From positions 620,001 through 684,000 of the forward strand of contig NZ_AUGU01000013.1 in assembly GCF_000422825.1 (NCBI RefSeq): a stretch of DNA of 64,000 bases. Direction: 5' to 3'. A program made the position numbers and the translations under genes. The DNA is from Nocardioides insulae DSM 17944. Lineage in GTDB: Bacteria; Actinomycetota; Actinomycetes; Propionibacteriales; Nocardioidaceae. This document shows positions 55,625 through 63,989 of this stretch, in pieces (the first letter of the stretch is position 1; each line of letters opens with the position of its first letter). The notes under the pieces were generated by a model, which saw only the letters and a list, made by a program, of their open reading frames with translations, did not search any database and was not told the origin of the DNA.

Positions 55625-56572
55625 TCAGATCGCGCGCGGTTCAGCCCCGAAGAGCCGCGCCCCGTTGTGCCAGCAGACCGCTCGCAGCCAGTCCTCGCCC
55701 AGGCCGAGCCGTTCGAGCGACTCGAGTTGGTGGAGGTAGGGATAGGGGATCGCCGGGAAGTCCGAGCCGAGCAGGATGCGGTCCTGCAGGTCGACCAGCC
55801 GGGGCTGGAGGTCGGCGGGGAACCCGCCACCCTCGGAGAAGAATTCGGTGAAGACCATCGTGGTGTCGAGGTGGACCCGAGGGTGCCGGGCGGCGAGCGC
55901 CAGGAACTCGGCGTACTCGGGTGCCCCGAGGTGGGCGACGATCGCGGTGAGGGCGGGATGCTTCGCCAGCACCGCGGCCAGGGACCGCGGGCCGGTGTGC
56001 TCTCCGGGCACCGGCCCCGAGCCCGCATGGATGACCACGGGGGTGCCCGCCTCGGCGAGGATGCCCCAGACCGGATCGAGCTCCGGCGCATCCAGGGGGA
56101 ACTCGCCCACCTGCACATGCACCTTGAACACCTCGACACCGGCCGACACCAGTTCGCCGACGTAGGTGGGTGCGTCGTCCTCCGGATAGAAGGTGGCCGA
56201 CCAGAGCGACTCGGGCACCTGCTGGGCGAACTCCCGGGCCCAGTCGTTGAGATAGGCGGCCACCCCGGGCTTGTGCGCGTAGGGCAGGCCTGAGAACCGT
56301 CGGAGCCCGAAGGAGCGAAGCAGTTCGACCCGCTCGTCCACCTCGAGCCGGTAGCGGATCGGCCAGGGTCGACCGAGCTTCGGGCCGGCAGAGTCGAAGA
56401 CCGCCCAGACCGCCCGCTGGATGGCCGGTGCCATGAAGTGGACGTGGACGTCGAAGAGACCCGGCAGCTCGAGGGCCTGCCACCAGGCTCGTACCTGCTC
56501 CGGTTCGGCGGCGATCCCGGGCCGGTCCGGTTCGAGGGCAGGGTCGTGGTCGGTGTGCGCGTCGGCGGTCAT
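55625..56572 (-). CDS. Amidohydrolase-family metal-dependent hydrolase
   Basis: 315-residue TIM-barrel hydrolase. Metal ligands: HVHF near residue 43, a Lys or His in VFKVHVQVG, His in VVIHAGSGP and IVAHLGAPEY, and Asp in ILLGSDFPAIPY, the pattern of the ACMSD-like (amidohydrolase_2) group, which uses one metal and often decarboxylates or hydrolyses aromatic compounds. Substrate unknown. AAAGGA precedes the ATG. It separates ssrA from smpB on the same strand. Confidence 0.87.
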   Translation of the reverse strand: MTADAHTDHDPALEPDRPGIAAEPEQVRAWWQALELPGLFDVHVHFMAPAIQRAVWAVFDSAGPKLGRPWPIRYRLEVDERVELLRSFGLRRFSGLPYAHKPGVAAYLNDWAREFAQQVPESLWSATFYPEDDAPTYVGELVSAGVEVFKVHVQVGEFPLDAPELDPVWGILAEAGTPVVIHAGSGPVPGEHTGPRSLAAVLAKHPALTAIVAHLGAPEYAEFLALAARHPRVHLDTTMVFTEFFSEGGGFPADLQPRLVDLQDRILLGSDFPAIPYPYLHQLESLERLGLGEDWLRAVCWHNGARLFGAEPRAI

Positions 56573-56621
56573 CTGGGTCCTTTGCCGGGGATCTGGTCAG
56601 GCCTTGGATACCAGCTCCGGC

Positions 56622-57101
56622 TCAGTCGTGCATCCCCTTGAGGAACCGCCCGACGGCCTGCTCCTTCTCCCGGTCGGCGGTGCGCTCGGCGATCGCCTGA
56701 CGCTTGTCCCAGCTCTTCTTGCCCTTGGCCAGGGCCAGCTCGACCTTGGCCCGGCCGTCCTTGAAGTAGAGCGCGAGGGGTACGACGGTGAGCCCCTTCT
56801 CGCTGACCCGCCGTTCGATCTTGGCGATCTCCTCGCGGTGGAGGAGCAGCTTGCGCTTGCGCCGAGCCGCGTGGTTGGTCCAGGTGCCCTGGGAGTATTC
56901 GGGGATGTGCACACCGTGCAACCAGGCCTCCCCGCGCTCGATGTCGACGAACCCGTCGACCAAGGACGCCCGACCCAGGCGCAGCGACTTCACCTCGGTG
57001 CCCTGCAGGACCAGCCCGGCCTCGTAGGTGTCCTCGATGTGATAGTCGTGGCGCGCCTTCTTGTTCTGCGCGACGACCGTGCGCCCCTTCTCCTTCGGCA
57101 T
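56622..57101 (-). CDS. smpB: SmpB, tmRNA-binding protein
   Basis: Binds the tRNA-like end of tmRNA and brings it to stalled ribosomes. 159 residues: [39 protein letters not shown], the conserved [39 protein letters not shown] and a C-terminal [18 protein letters not shown] helix that fills the mRNA channel. GACAAT six bases before the ATG suggests a leaderless start. Operon neighbour of ftsX, as in mycobacteria. Confidence 0.96.
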   Translation of the reverse strand: MPKEKGRTVVAQNKKARHDYHIEDTYEAGLVLQGTEVKSLRLGRASLVDGFVDIERGEAWLHGVHIPEYSQGTWTNHAARRKRKLLLHREEIAKIERRVSEKGLTVVPLALYFKDGRAKVELALAKGKKSWDKRQAIAERTADREKEQAVGRFLKGMHD

Positions 57102-57107
57102 GCGCCC

Positions 57108-57113
57108 ATTGTC
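57108..57113 (-). promoter_or_regulatory. -10 box of smpB
   Basis: GACAAT on the minus strand followed by six bases and the ATG at 57101. Only a partial match to TANNNT. Confidence 0.4.
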
Positions 57114-57231
57114 GCAAAGCCGGGCAACCGGTTAACCGGCAGGAGCACCACAGCGGTCGAGAGCCCGGACGGCCCGGCCCGACACCCCGGCCAGGCGGCA
57201 CACGAGGGGTCGGGCAGCGCAGGCCCCCAGG

Positions 57232-58143
57232 TCAGACCTTGAGGTACTTGCGGGTGAGCAGCAGGGTGGGCAACACGGTGATGATCGGACCCACGACCGC
57301 CACGATCAGCACCACACTCCCGAAGTCGCTCCAGTCCACCCAGGGCAGGAAGTCAACTCGGTCGCTGAGCCGCCCGATCACCTCGAACTCCAAGAACACC
57401 GCCAGCGCCCCGATCGCGAGCAGGACCCCGAGCACCGCGGTCACCAGCGCCTCAAGAAGGAAGGGCAGGGCGATGTACGCCGTCGAGGCGCCGACCAGGC
57501 GCATGATGCCGATCTCCTTGCGCCGGGCGAAGGCCGCCAGCCGGACGGTGTTGCCCACCAGCAGCAGGGCGGCGATCACCAAGAACACGGCCACTCCGAT
57601 CGAGAACCAGGTCAGCTCGTCGATCGAGGCCAGCAGCGGTCCGGTGATCTCGTGCAGGTCCTGCACGTAGGAGACGCCGTCCAGCCCCTGCACCTGTTCG
57701 GTGACGACGTCGGCCTCCCTCGGATCGGTCAGCGTGACCCAGTAGGACTCGGCCATGTCCTTCTCGGTGATGATCGCGTCCGGCCCCTCGAACTGCTCTG
57801 GGCCGAGCATGTCCTCGGCCCGGTCGAAGGCCTCGGCCTGGCTCTCGAAACGGACGGACTCCACCTCGGGGCTGTCCTCGAGGACGGTGAGGATCGCGTC
57901 CTTCTGGGCGTCGGTGGCCGCACCGGTGCAGGCATTGTTGCTGTCGTCATCGCGGCACAGGAAGACGGTGATCTCCAGGGCACTGCCGAACTGTTGCTCG
58001 GTCTTCTCGGCCTGCTCGTTGAGCAGCACGCCGAGCCCGACCAGGGTCAGCGAGACGAAGAGGGTGAGGATGACGGCAAGGTGCATCGACACGTTGCGGC
58101 GCAGGCTCTGGCCGAGTTCGGTGAAGACGTAACGCAACTGCAT
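57232..58143 (-). CDS. ftsX: FtsX, permease-like cell division protein
   Basis: 303 residues. N-terminal cytosolic segment and helix (about 21-43), a large extracytoplasmic domain (about 45-175) with two Cys (FLCRDDDSNNACTG) that probably form a disulfide, then three more helices and GIMRLVGASTAYIALPFLLEA. With FtsE it controls peptidoglycan hydrolases at the septum. It follows ftsE by 73 bases that contain an 11-base tandem repeat. Confidence 0.94.
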   Translation of the reverse strand: MQLRYVFTELGQSLRRNVSMHLAVILTLFVSLTLVGLGVLLNEQAEKTEQQFGSALEITVFLCRDDDSNNACTGAATDAQKDAILTVLEDSPEVESVRFESQAEAFDRAEDMLGPEQFEGPDAIITEKDMAESYWVTLTDPREADVVTEQVQGLDGVSYVQDLHEITGPLLASIDELTWFSIGVAVFLVIAALLLVGNTVRLAAFARRKEIGIMRLVGASTAYIALPFLLEALVTAVLGVLLAIGALAVFLEFEVIGRLSDRVDFLPWVDWSDFGSVVLIVAVVGPIITVLPTLLLTRKYLKV

Positions 58144-58160
58144 GACTGGGAGGACTCTCT

Positions 58161-58204
58161 GCTGGTCGCGGGCTGGTCGCGGGCTGGTCGCGGGCTGGTG
58201 GCGG
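58161..58204. repeat. 11-bp tandem repeat in the ftsE-ftsX spacer
   Basis: GCTGGTCGCGG at 58161, 58172 and 58183, with a one-base variant at 58194. It lies between the ftsE stop and the ftsX start, so changes in copy number could alter ftsX translation. Confidence 0.88.
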
Positions 58205-58216
58205 GCCGGGGTGTGC

Positions 58217-58906
58217 TCAGCTGGACGAGTCGTAGGCGCCCTCGGCCTGGTCGCGAACCACCCGGCCGTCCTCGAGCTCGATCACGCGCTTGCGCATCCG
58301 GTCGACGATGGTCACGTCGTGGGTGGCCATCAGCACGGTGGTGCCGGTGCCGTTGATCCGTTCGAGCAGCGCCATGATGCCATCGCTGGTCTGCGGGTCG
58401 AGGTTGCCGGTGGGCTCGTCGGCAACCAGGATCTGCGGCCGGTTGACGACCGCGCGCGCCATCGCGACCCGCTGCTGCTCTCCGCCGGAGAGCTCGTCCG
58501 GCATCCGGTCGGCCTTGTCGTCGAGACCCACCAGGTCCAGCACCTGGGGCACCCGGTCGGTGATCTCGCCCTTGGAGTGCCCGGTCACCTGCATCGCGAA
58601 GGCGACGTTCTCACCCACGGTCTTGGTGGTGAGCAGGCGGAAGTCCTGGAACACGGTGCCGATCTGGCGCCTCAGCTGCGGCACCTTCCAGCCGGCCAGC
58701 CGGTCGATCTCCTTGCCGGCGACGTACACCCGGCCGGTGGTGGGGCGGGTCTCGCGCAGCACCAGACGCAGCGCGGTCGACTTGCCCGAGCCGGACTGGC
58801 CGACCAGGAAGACGAACTCGCCCTTCTCGACGTCGATCGACACCTGGTCCAGGGCGGGCTGGCCGGTGCCCGGATACGTCTTGGTGACCTTCTCGAAGCG
58901 AATCAC
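58217..58906 (-). CDS. ftsE: FtsE, cell division ATP-binding protein
   Basis: 229-residue ABC ATPase. Walker [10 protein letters not shown] (about 35-43), Q-loop region, signature [14 protein letters not shown], Walker [14 protein letters not shown] and H-loop ATHDVTIVD. The GTG at 58906 ([15 protein letters not shown]) is chosen because TACGCT lies seven bases upstream. Operon ftsE-ftsX, then smpB, as in mycobacteria. Confidence 0.96.
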   Translation of the reverse strand: MIRFEKVTKTYPGTGQPALDQVSIDVEKGEFVFLVGQSGSGKSTALRLVLRETRPTTGRVYVAGKEIDRLAGWKVPQLRRQIGTVFQDFRLLTTKTVGENVAFAMQVTGHSKGEITDRVPQVLDLVGLDDKADRMPDELSGGEQQRVAMARAVVNRPQILVADEPTGNLDPQTSDGIMALLERINGTGTTVLMATHDVTIVDRMRKRVIELEDGRVVRDQAEGAYDSSS

Positions 58907-58913
58907 CGGGCCG

Positions 58914-58919
58914 AGCGTA
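58914..58919 (-). promoter_or_regulatory. -10 box of ftsE
   Basis: TACGCT on the minus strand followed by seven bases and GTG 58906. Confidence 0.55.
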
Positions 58920-59024
58920 GTCGAAGGGCGGGCGCGGCTCACTTCCCCGAGGAACGGTCCAGGGCAGGCCGCGCCGTACTCCATGCCCGTGGCCCACGAC
59001 TCCACCGACTCGACAGGTACGGCC

Positions 59025-59030
59025 TAACCT
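59025..59030 (+). promoter_or_regulatory. -10 box of the membrane-anchored protein gene
   Basis: TAACCT followed by six bases and the GTG at 59037. Confidence 0.5.
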
Positions 59031-59036
59031 CAGAGG

Positions 59037-59702
59037 GTGTCTCGACGTCGTGGCGTGCTGCTCGCGCTCCTGGTCTCGGCCGCACTCACCGCGGTGGTGG
59101 TGTTCGTCGGCCTGCGCTGGGTCCTGCCCGAGGACTCGCCCACGCCTGCACCGGAGCCGCTCGCCACCCCCCTGGCCGACATCGACACCGCCGCGGTGAC
59201 CGTGATGCGCGGCGAGTTCTGCGACCACCTCGACGAGGACGACATCGCCGCGGCGGTGGCGCCGGAGGGGCTGGAGGGCGAGCTCACCGCAGCGTCGTAC
59301 GGCGACGGAGACGTCGCCCGGGTGAGCGAACGGGTGAGGGACGTCGCGCACGAGTACTCCTGTACGTGGACCGCCGACGACGCACGGTCGGCCCGCGCCT
59401 GGGTGTTCACCCCGCCGGTGACCCGGCAGCAGGCCCGCGCTCTCGCGCGCTCCACCCTCGCCGGCACGGGCTGCGAACCGGTCGCCGGCGTGCCCGGTCT
59501 CGGACAACCCACCGTGACCACCAGCTGCCGCACCGATCGGCAGCACACCACCGTGACGATGCGCGGTCTGCTCGGGGACGCCTGGCTCAGCTGCTCGGTC
59601 ACCGGCACCCGCGCCGAGCCGCCCGCCGATCTGGTCGACCGCACCGGGCGCTGGTGCGTGGCCGTGATGCAGGCGACCGCGCCCCGCACCGACCCGGAGT
59701 GA
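59037..59702 (+). CDS. Hypothetical membrane-anchored exported protein
   Basis: 221 residues, not recognised. One N-terminal membrane segment (GVLLALLVSAALTAVVVFVG, about 6-25), a Pro-rich linker, then an extracytoplasmic domain with six Cys (FCDHL, YSCTW, TGCEP, TSCRT, LSCSV, RWCVA), enough for three disulfides. DUF3558-like surface proteins are a possible comparison but not established. Convergent with prfB, divergent from ftsE. Confidence 0.78.
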   Translation: MSRRRGVLLALLVSAALTAVVVFVGLRWVLPEDSPTPAPEPLATPLADIDTAAVTVMRGEFCDHLDEDDIAAAVAPEGLEGELTAASYGDGDVARVSERVRDVAHEYSCTWTADDARSARAWVFTPPVTRQQARALARSTLAGTGCEPVAGVPGLGQPTVTTSCRTDRQHTTVTMRGLLGDAWLSCSVTGTRAEPPADLVDRTGRWCVAVMQATAPRTDPE

Positions 59703-59740
59703 CGCCGGCGGGTGCGGCGCGGAGGCTCGTTCGTCAAGAT

Positions 59741-59758
59741 GTGCGCGCGAACGCGCAC
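59741..59758. terminator. Hairpin between convergent genes
   Basis: GTGCGCG-CGAA-CGCGCAC, seven perfect pairs with a 4-base loop, 38 bases after one stop codon and 88 before the other. No T-run, so an intrinsic terminator is only likely. Confidence 0.5.
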
Positions 59759-59846
59759 TCCCCCGGCGGGACTCCACCCTGGAGGCGAGCCCGGCGACAT
59801 CCCTCGAGGGACGAACACGGGTCCGCCGACACCGACCCAGGAAGGA

Positions 59847-60965
59847 TCAGTTCTGGTCGGCGTTCTCCGCGCCCCGCCGCCAGCGGATGCCGGCCTCGAG
59901 GAAGCCGTCCAGATCGCCGTCGAAGACCGAGGTGGGGTTGCCGGTCTCGAAGCCGGTGCGGAGGTCCTTGACGATCTGATACGGGTTGAGCACGTAGTTG
60001 CGCATCTGGTCGCCCCAGCTCGCCGCCACATCGCCCTTGAGGTCCTTGAGGTGGGCCTCCTCCTCAGCCTTCTTCAGCGCGAGCAGCTTGGCCTTGAGGA
60101 CCACCATCGCGGCTGCCTTGTTCTGCAGCTGCGACTTCTCGTTCTGGCAGGAGACCACCACGCCGGTGGGCAGGTGGGTGAGCCGGACGGCGGAGTCGGT
60201 GGTGTTGACGCTCTGTCCGCCGGGACCGGAGGAGCGATACACGTCGACCTTGATCTCGTTCTCGTCGATCTCGATCTCGTCGGTCTGCTCGAGCACCGGC
60301 ACCACCTCGACGGCGGCGAAGGAGGTCTGCCGGCGGCCCTGGTTGTCGAAGGGGCTGATCCGCACCAGCCGGTGCGTGCCCGCCTCGACGCTCAGCGTGC
60401 CGTAGGCGTACGGCGCGTGCACGGCGAAGGTGGCCGACTTGATCCCGGCCTCCTCGGCGTAGGACGTGTCGAAGACCTCGACGGGGTACTTGTGGTGCTC
60501 GGCCCAGCGGGTGTACATCCGCATCAACTGCTCGGCGAAGTCGGCCGCGTCGACGCCACCGGCGCCGGCCCGGATGGTCACGAGCGCCTCGCGGGCGTCG
60601 TACTCACCGGAGAGGAGGGTGCGCACCTCGAGCGCCTCGACCGCCTGCCGCACCCGGTCCAGCTCGGTGCCGGCCTCTGCGAGGGTGTCGGCGTCGCCCT
60701 CCTCGGTGGCCAGCTCGACCAAGACGCCCAGGTCCTCGACGCGGCCGTTGAGGTTTTCGAAGCGCTCGATGTCGTTCTGCAGCAGGGAGAGCCGGCCGGT
60801 GACCTTCTGCGCGTTGTCCTGGTCGTCCCAGAGGTCGGGCGCGGCGACCTGCTGCTCGAGGTCAGCGACCTCGGCCTTCATCGCGTCGAGGTCGAGCACC
60901 TGCTCGATGGTGTGCATGGTCGCCTGGAGCTGCTTGAGCTCGGCGTCGAAGTCGGGGCCTGCCAC
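59847..60965 (-). CDS. prfB: Peptide chain release factor 2
   Basis: Recognises UGA and UAA and triggers peptidyl-tRNA hydrolysis. 372 residues from GTG. The codon-recognition motif SPF is in RISPFDNQG, and GGQ in [17 protein letters not shown]. The usual in-frame UGA frameshift site near codon 25 is absent: the frame is continuous, as in other high-GC actinobacteria. TAGCCT is seven bases before the GTG, favouring a leaderless start over the longer upstream frame. Confidence 0.96.
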   Translation of the reverse strand: MAGPDFDAELKQLQATMHTIEQVLDLDAMKAEVADLEQQVAAPDLWDDQDNAQKVTGRLSLLQNDIERFENLNGRVEDLGVLVELATEEGDADTLAEAGTELDRVRQAVEALEVRTLLSGEYDAREALVTIRAGAGGVDAADFAEQLMRMYTRWAEHHKYPVEVFDTSYAEEAGIKSATFAVHAPYAYGTLSVEAGTHRLVRISPFDNQGRRQTSFAAVEVVPVLEQTDEIEIDENEIKVDVYRSSGPGGQSVNTTDSAVRLTHLPTGVVVSCQNEKSQLQNKAAAMVVLKAKLLALKKAEEEAHLKDLKGDVAASWGDQMRNYVLNPYQIVKDLRTGFETGNPTSVFDGDLDGFLEAGIRWRRGAENADQN

Positions 60966-60972
60966 GAGCTTC

Positions 60973-60978
60973 AGGCTA
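60973..60978 (-). promoter_or_regulatory. -10 box of prfB
   Basis: TAGCCT on the minus strand followed by seven bases and GTG 60965. Confidence 0.55.
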
Positions 60979-60982
60979 CCCG

Positions 60983-61450
60983 TCAGGCACGCCGACCCAA
61001 CAGTTGGCAGGCGTACCACGCCCCGGAGGGGGTACGTCGCGCCGCCACCGCCAGCACGCGGTACTCCCGCCGCAGCAGGTTGCGCCGGTGGCCGGGCGAT
61101 CGCATCCAGCCGCGTCGCACCACCGCACGGCCGGTGGGATAGCCGACCGCGACGTTCTCCCCCACCCCGCGCAGACCGCAGCCGCGCAGGAGCGGACCGA
61201 GCGGCTGGTGGAACATCCGGCGCTGGGTGCGCATCGAGCTCGCGTGCCGGGCGGCGGCGCGCTGGAGGCAGCGGTCGTGGCGCAGTCTCGTCCGGCCGTG
61301 CCGGGCCCGCACGTTGTTGCTGACCTGGAAGGCCCGCTCGCCGTACCGCTGCGCCGCGTCACCGGCCGCCTCCGCCGAGGGCGCCAGGGCGATCGGCGGA
61401 AGCGCGCCGAGCACGAGCACGAGCAGGACGCCGGCCACGCGCGTCATCAT
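60983..61450 (-). CDS. Secreted CAP-domain protein
   Basis: 155 residues with a signal peptide ([20 protein letters not shown], cleavage about AEAA) and a CAP/SCP domain: [35 protein letters not shown] and VGENVAVGY, ending in [11 protein letters not shown]. The domain has two Cys near the middle and one near the end. CAP proteins bind lipids or have unknown extracellular roles. GGGAGGT precedes two adjacent ATG codons (61450 or 61447). Next to prfB on the same strand. Confidence 0.85.
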   Translation of the reverse strand: MMTRVAGVLLVLVLGALPPIALAPSAEAAGDAAQRYGERAFQVSNNVRARHGRTRLRHDRCLQRAAARHASSMRTQRRMFHQPLGPLLRGCGLRGVGENVAVGYPTGRAVVRRGWMRSPGHRRNLLRREYRVLAVAARRTPSGAWYACQLLGRRA

Positions 61451-61526
61451 CCGAGACCTCCCGAGAGTGAGCCCCCACCACGGTAGGCCGTCGGTGCCGG
61501 TGGGTCCTGAACGGGTCGGTGAGCGG

Positions 61527-61964
61527 TCAGTAGGTGGTGAGCTGGGCCGACCCCGTGGAGGCGACCGTGCTGGCATCCCCCAGCCCGGGCATCCCCAGCG
61601 GGAGACGCAGCGGCGCCGAGATCCTGACCGTGACCCGGTCCTCGGTCACCTCCAGCCGGGTGACCCGCAGGCCGGGGTGGCTGCCCCTGGCGCCCACCTC
61701 GCGCAGGTACGCCGCCACCGCCGCCTCGGCCTCCGCCGCCACCAGCCGGGGATCGGAGCTGAGCCCGGAGACGTAGGTGTCCTCGACGTCGACCGATTCG
61801 GTGCCGGCCAGCGCGGCCCCGTCGGCGATGCTGCTCAGCCCCGACCGCTGAAGGTAGGCCGCCGAGGCGTCGACCACCACGGCGACCAGGAGCAGCAGGA
61901 TCATGGCGAACCCCACGATCAGCGGAGTGGCCGACCCGCGCTCGTCGTGGCGTCGCGGCGTCAT
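61527..61964 (-). CDS. TadG/Rv3654c-like pseudopilin protein
   Basis: 145-residue protein with the N-terminal motif RHDERGSATPLIVG, one membrane helix (about 14-36) and an extracytoplasmic domain with LSSIADGAALAGTESVD, typical of the helicase/secretion-neighbourhood TadE-like group (TIGR03816-like, Rv3654c). Probable role in the Tad-type pilus. ATGA overlap with the upstream gene; last of the visible tad genes. Confidence 0.78.
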   Translation of the reverse strand: MTPRRHDERGSATPLIVGFAMILLLLVAVVVDASAAYLQRSGLSSIADGAALAGTESVDVEDTYVSGLSSDPRLVAAEAEAAVAAYLREVGARGSHPGLRVTRLEVTEDRVTVRISAPLRLPLGMPGLGDASTVASTGSAQLTTY

Positions 61965-62428
61965 CCGGTCGCCTCCCGGCCGGGACGATAGCTGCCGAAC
62001 GGCACCGTCTGCACCGCGGAGACCCGCACGCCCGGGGCCCCGGACCCGAACACCGCCGGCGCCAGCGGGAGAGCCACGCGGGCCGAGACCCGGACGGTGA
62101 CGGTCGAGCCCGGTTGCAGGCAGGCCTCGCTCGGCGTACACGTGATGCGGATCCGGGGCGCCACCCCCTCGACCCCCTGATCGGCCAGGGCCTGCCGGAC
62201 CGCCGCCCGCGCCCGTTCCTGCCCTGCACCGGGCGAGGGGGCCAGCGAATAGGCCCGGGCTGCCGCCCGGGTGCCGTCACTGACCGCGAACGAGCCGCGT
62301 TGCACCTCGAACACGCTGAGCAGCAGGTAGAGCAGCGGCACCATCAGGAGCAGGGCCAGCCAGGTGAACTCCACCATCGCGCTCCCCCGCTCGTCGATGC
62401 GCCGCTGGTCGGCGCCCCGCCGGGTCAC
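61961..62428 (-). CDS. TadE-like pseudopilin (second)
   Basis: 155 residues. Motif RRIDERGSAMVEFTWLALLL: a prepilin-type Gly-Ser junction with Glu at +5, followed by one helix and an exported beta-rich domain with two Cys (ITCTPSEACL). Likely a minor pilin of the Tad system. Start GTG 62428 overlaps the stop of the next upstream gene (GTGA), and its own stop overlaps the TadG-like gene. Confidence 0.82.
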   Translation of the reverse strand: MTRRGADQRRIDERGSAMVEFTWLALLLMVPLLYLLLSVFEVQRGSFAVSDGTRAAARAYSLAPSPGAGQERARAAVRQALADQGVEGVAPRIRITCTPSEACLQPGSTVTVRVSARVALPLAPAVFGSGAPGVRVSAVQTVPFGSYRPGREATG

Positions 62429-62817
62429 GGGAACACCTCCCGCGTCGCATGCCCCTCCGCCTCGAGCGAGACCGAGGGTCCGAGGAAGCCGAGGGTGGGC
62501 ACCTCGGCCCGCGCCCGCACCACCACGGTCGGGGCTCCGCCGACCGCCTCGAGGCGGGCCGAGACCTCGCGGGCGTACTTGCCCGCGAGTGCGCCCCGGA
62601 TCTGATCCCTGGTGCGGGCCGCCCCTGCCGCCGGAGAGCGGTCGTACGCCGCGCCGTACCTGGCGCCCTCCGAGGCCGCCGCGGTGAGGGTGTTGCGCAC
62701 GTGCAGCACGAGGCCCAACTGCAGCAGTCCGAAGAACAACGGCAACAACAGCAGCAGGACGAGGACGAAGTCGACCACGGCGGCGCCTCGCTCGTCACGA
62801 CGGCGCCTGGGCGTCAC
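62425..62817 (-). CDS. TadE-like pseudopilin (first)
   Basis: 130 residues. Motif RRRRDERGAAVVDFVLVLLL with Asp at +5 after Gly, one membrane helix, and an extracytoplasmic domain containing ASEGARYGAAYDRSPAAGAA. Pfam TadE-like. GTG start overlaps the upstream gene stop. Part of a chain of overlapping tad genes. Confidence 0.82.
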   Translation of the reverse strand: MTPRRRRDERGAAVVDFVLVLLLLLPLFFGLLQLGLVLHVRNTLTAAASEGARYGAAYDRSPAAGAARTRDQIRGALAGKYAREVSARLEAVGGAPTVVVRARAEVPTLGFLGPSVSLEAEGHATREVFP

Positions 62818-63008
62818 TGGACCGAGTTGAGCGCGCTGCGCAGCATCGAGGTGAGCTGCGGCTTGGCCAGGGCATAGAGCGCCGCCACGATCGATGCGGT
62901 CATCACCGTCACCAGCACCCAGCCTGGTACGTCGCCACGCTCGTCGCGCGGGCGCGGTTGCGTGAGCGCGTAGCGGAGGCGCAGCAGGTGGAGGGTGAGC
63001 TGATCCAT
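62814..63008 (-). CDS. Small pilin-like membrane protein of the tad locus
   Basis: 64 residues with a basic N-terminal part (LRLRYALTQPRPRDERGD), then one hydrophobic helix (WVLVTVMTASIVAALYALA) and a short tail. Size and place, between TadC and TadE genes, suggest a Flp-type major pilin or a DUF4244-like protein, though it lacks the Glu at +5 of the cleavage motif. Shares DERG with its three downstream neighbours. Overlaps the next gene by four bases. Confidence 0.7.
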   Translation of the reverse strand: MDQLTLHLLRLRYALTQPRPRDERGDVPGWVLVTVMTASIVAALYALAKPQLTSMLRSALNSVQ

Positions 63009-63044
63009 GGCGAGTGCCTTTCCGAGAGGGGTGTTGATGCGCGC

Positions 63045-63989
63045 TCAGGGCGCGACGATGTTGAGGCCGATCAGGCCCGGCCAGAAGGCGACGAGGACGG
63101 TGATGGGCAGGACCAGGAAGACCACCGGGACCATCATCAGCACCTCTTTCCGCGCGGCCGACTCGATCAGCTCGCGGCGACCCGCCTCACGGACGTCGGC
63201 CGCCTGCGCGTGGAGGACGTCGGCCAGGGGCGTGCCGCGCTCGACCGCGACGGCGACTCCGGAGGCGAACCGCGCCACCAGCGGCAGCCCGGTGCGGGCC
63301 GCGAGCTGGTCGAACGCCGCCGCGACCGGCGCACCGGTGCGGATCGCGGCGAGCACCCGGGCGAGCTCTCGGGAGAGTTCGCCGCCGCTGCGGCGCACCA
63401 CCCGGTCCAGCGCCGTCGCCGGGCCCTCGCCGGCGGCCACCGCGAGCGCGAGCATCTCGGCGATGGTCGGGAACTCCGCCACGATCGCTCGCTCGCGTTG
63501 CTTGACCTGGCTGGTGAGGTGGGTGTCGCGGGACAGGACGCCGAGGACGAAGCCGAGGGCGCACAGCAGGAGCGAGGTCCAGGCGTCGGCCGAGGAGGTC
63601 AGCGCGCGGAGCAGGCCGTAGCCGGCCGCCACGGCGAAGCCGGCCAGGCCCCACAGCACCTGTTCGATCCTGAACTCGTGCACGCTCCGGTCGATCCCGG
63701 CGCGCTCGAGTCGGCGCCGGATGCTGGCGGCTCCCCCGAGCACCCGCTCGACGCCGTCCGCGCCGGCCCGTAGGACCGGGCCGAAGACCGCCCGGACCGC
63801 CGTGCCGCCGGGCCCGGCCGGTTGGGACACCGCGGCAGCGGAGGGCGCGGTGCTGGGGAGGTCGCGGAGGTAAGGAAGCACCCGGCTCTGCACCGACGTA
63901 CGACGCAGGGCTCGCGCCCGAGCCAGCACGAGCAGCAGCCCGCCGGCCACGGCCGCGCCCAGCAGGGCGCCGAGCATGGCGGGGCTCAC
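63045..63989 (-). CDS. TadC-like type II/IV secretion inner-membrane protein
   Basis: 314-residue type II secretion F-family membrane protein. N-terminal helix, then helices at about 115-130 and 140-155, a cytosolic four-helix T2SSF domain (IVAEFPTIAEMLALAVAAGE, LARVLAAIRTGAPVAAAFDQ) and a C-terminal helix pair. Platform of the Tad pilus. Start GTG 63989 overlaps an upstream stop (TGA at 63986-63988), whose last readable residues are RILS, presumably TadB. Confidence 0.85.
   Translation of the reverse strand: MSPAMLGALLGAAVAGGLLLVLARARALRRTSVQSRVLPYLRDLPSTAPSAAAVSQPAGPGGTAVRAVFGPVLRAGADGVERVLGGAASIRRRLERAGIDRSVHEFRIEQVLWGLAGFAVAAGYGLLRALTSSADAWTSLLLCALGFVLGVLSRDTHLTSQVKQRERAIVAEFPTIAEMLALAVAAGEGPATALDRVVRRSGGELSRELARVLAAIRTGAPVAAAFDQLAARTGLPLVARFASGVAVAVERGTPLADVLHAQAADVREAGRRELIESAARKEVLMMVPVVFLVLPITVLVAFWPGLIGLNIVAP

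Noticed and set aside
60890..60965. Programmed frameshift in prfB
   Set aside because: The frame is continuous and there is no in-frame UGA near codon 25.
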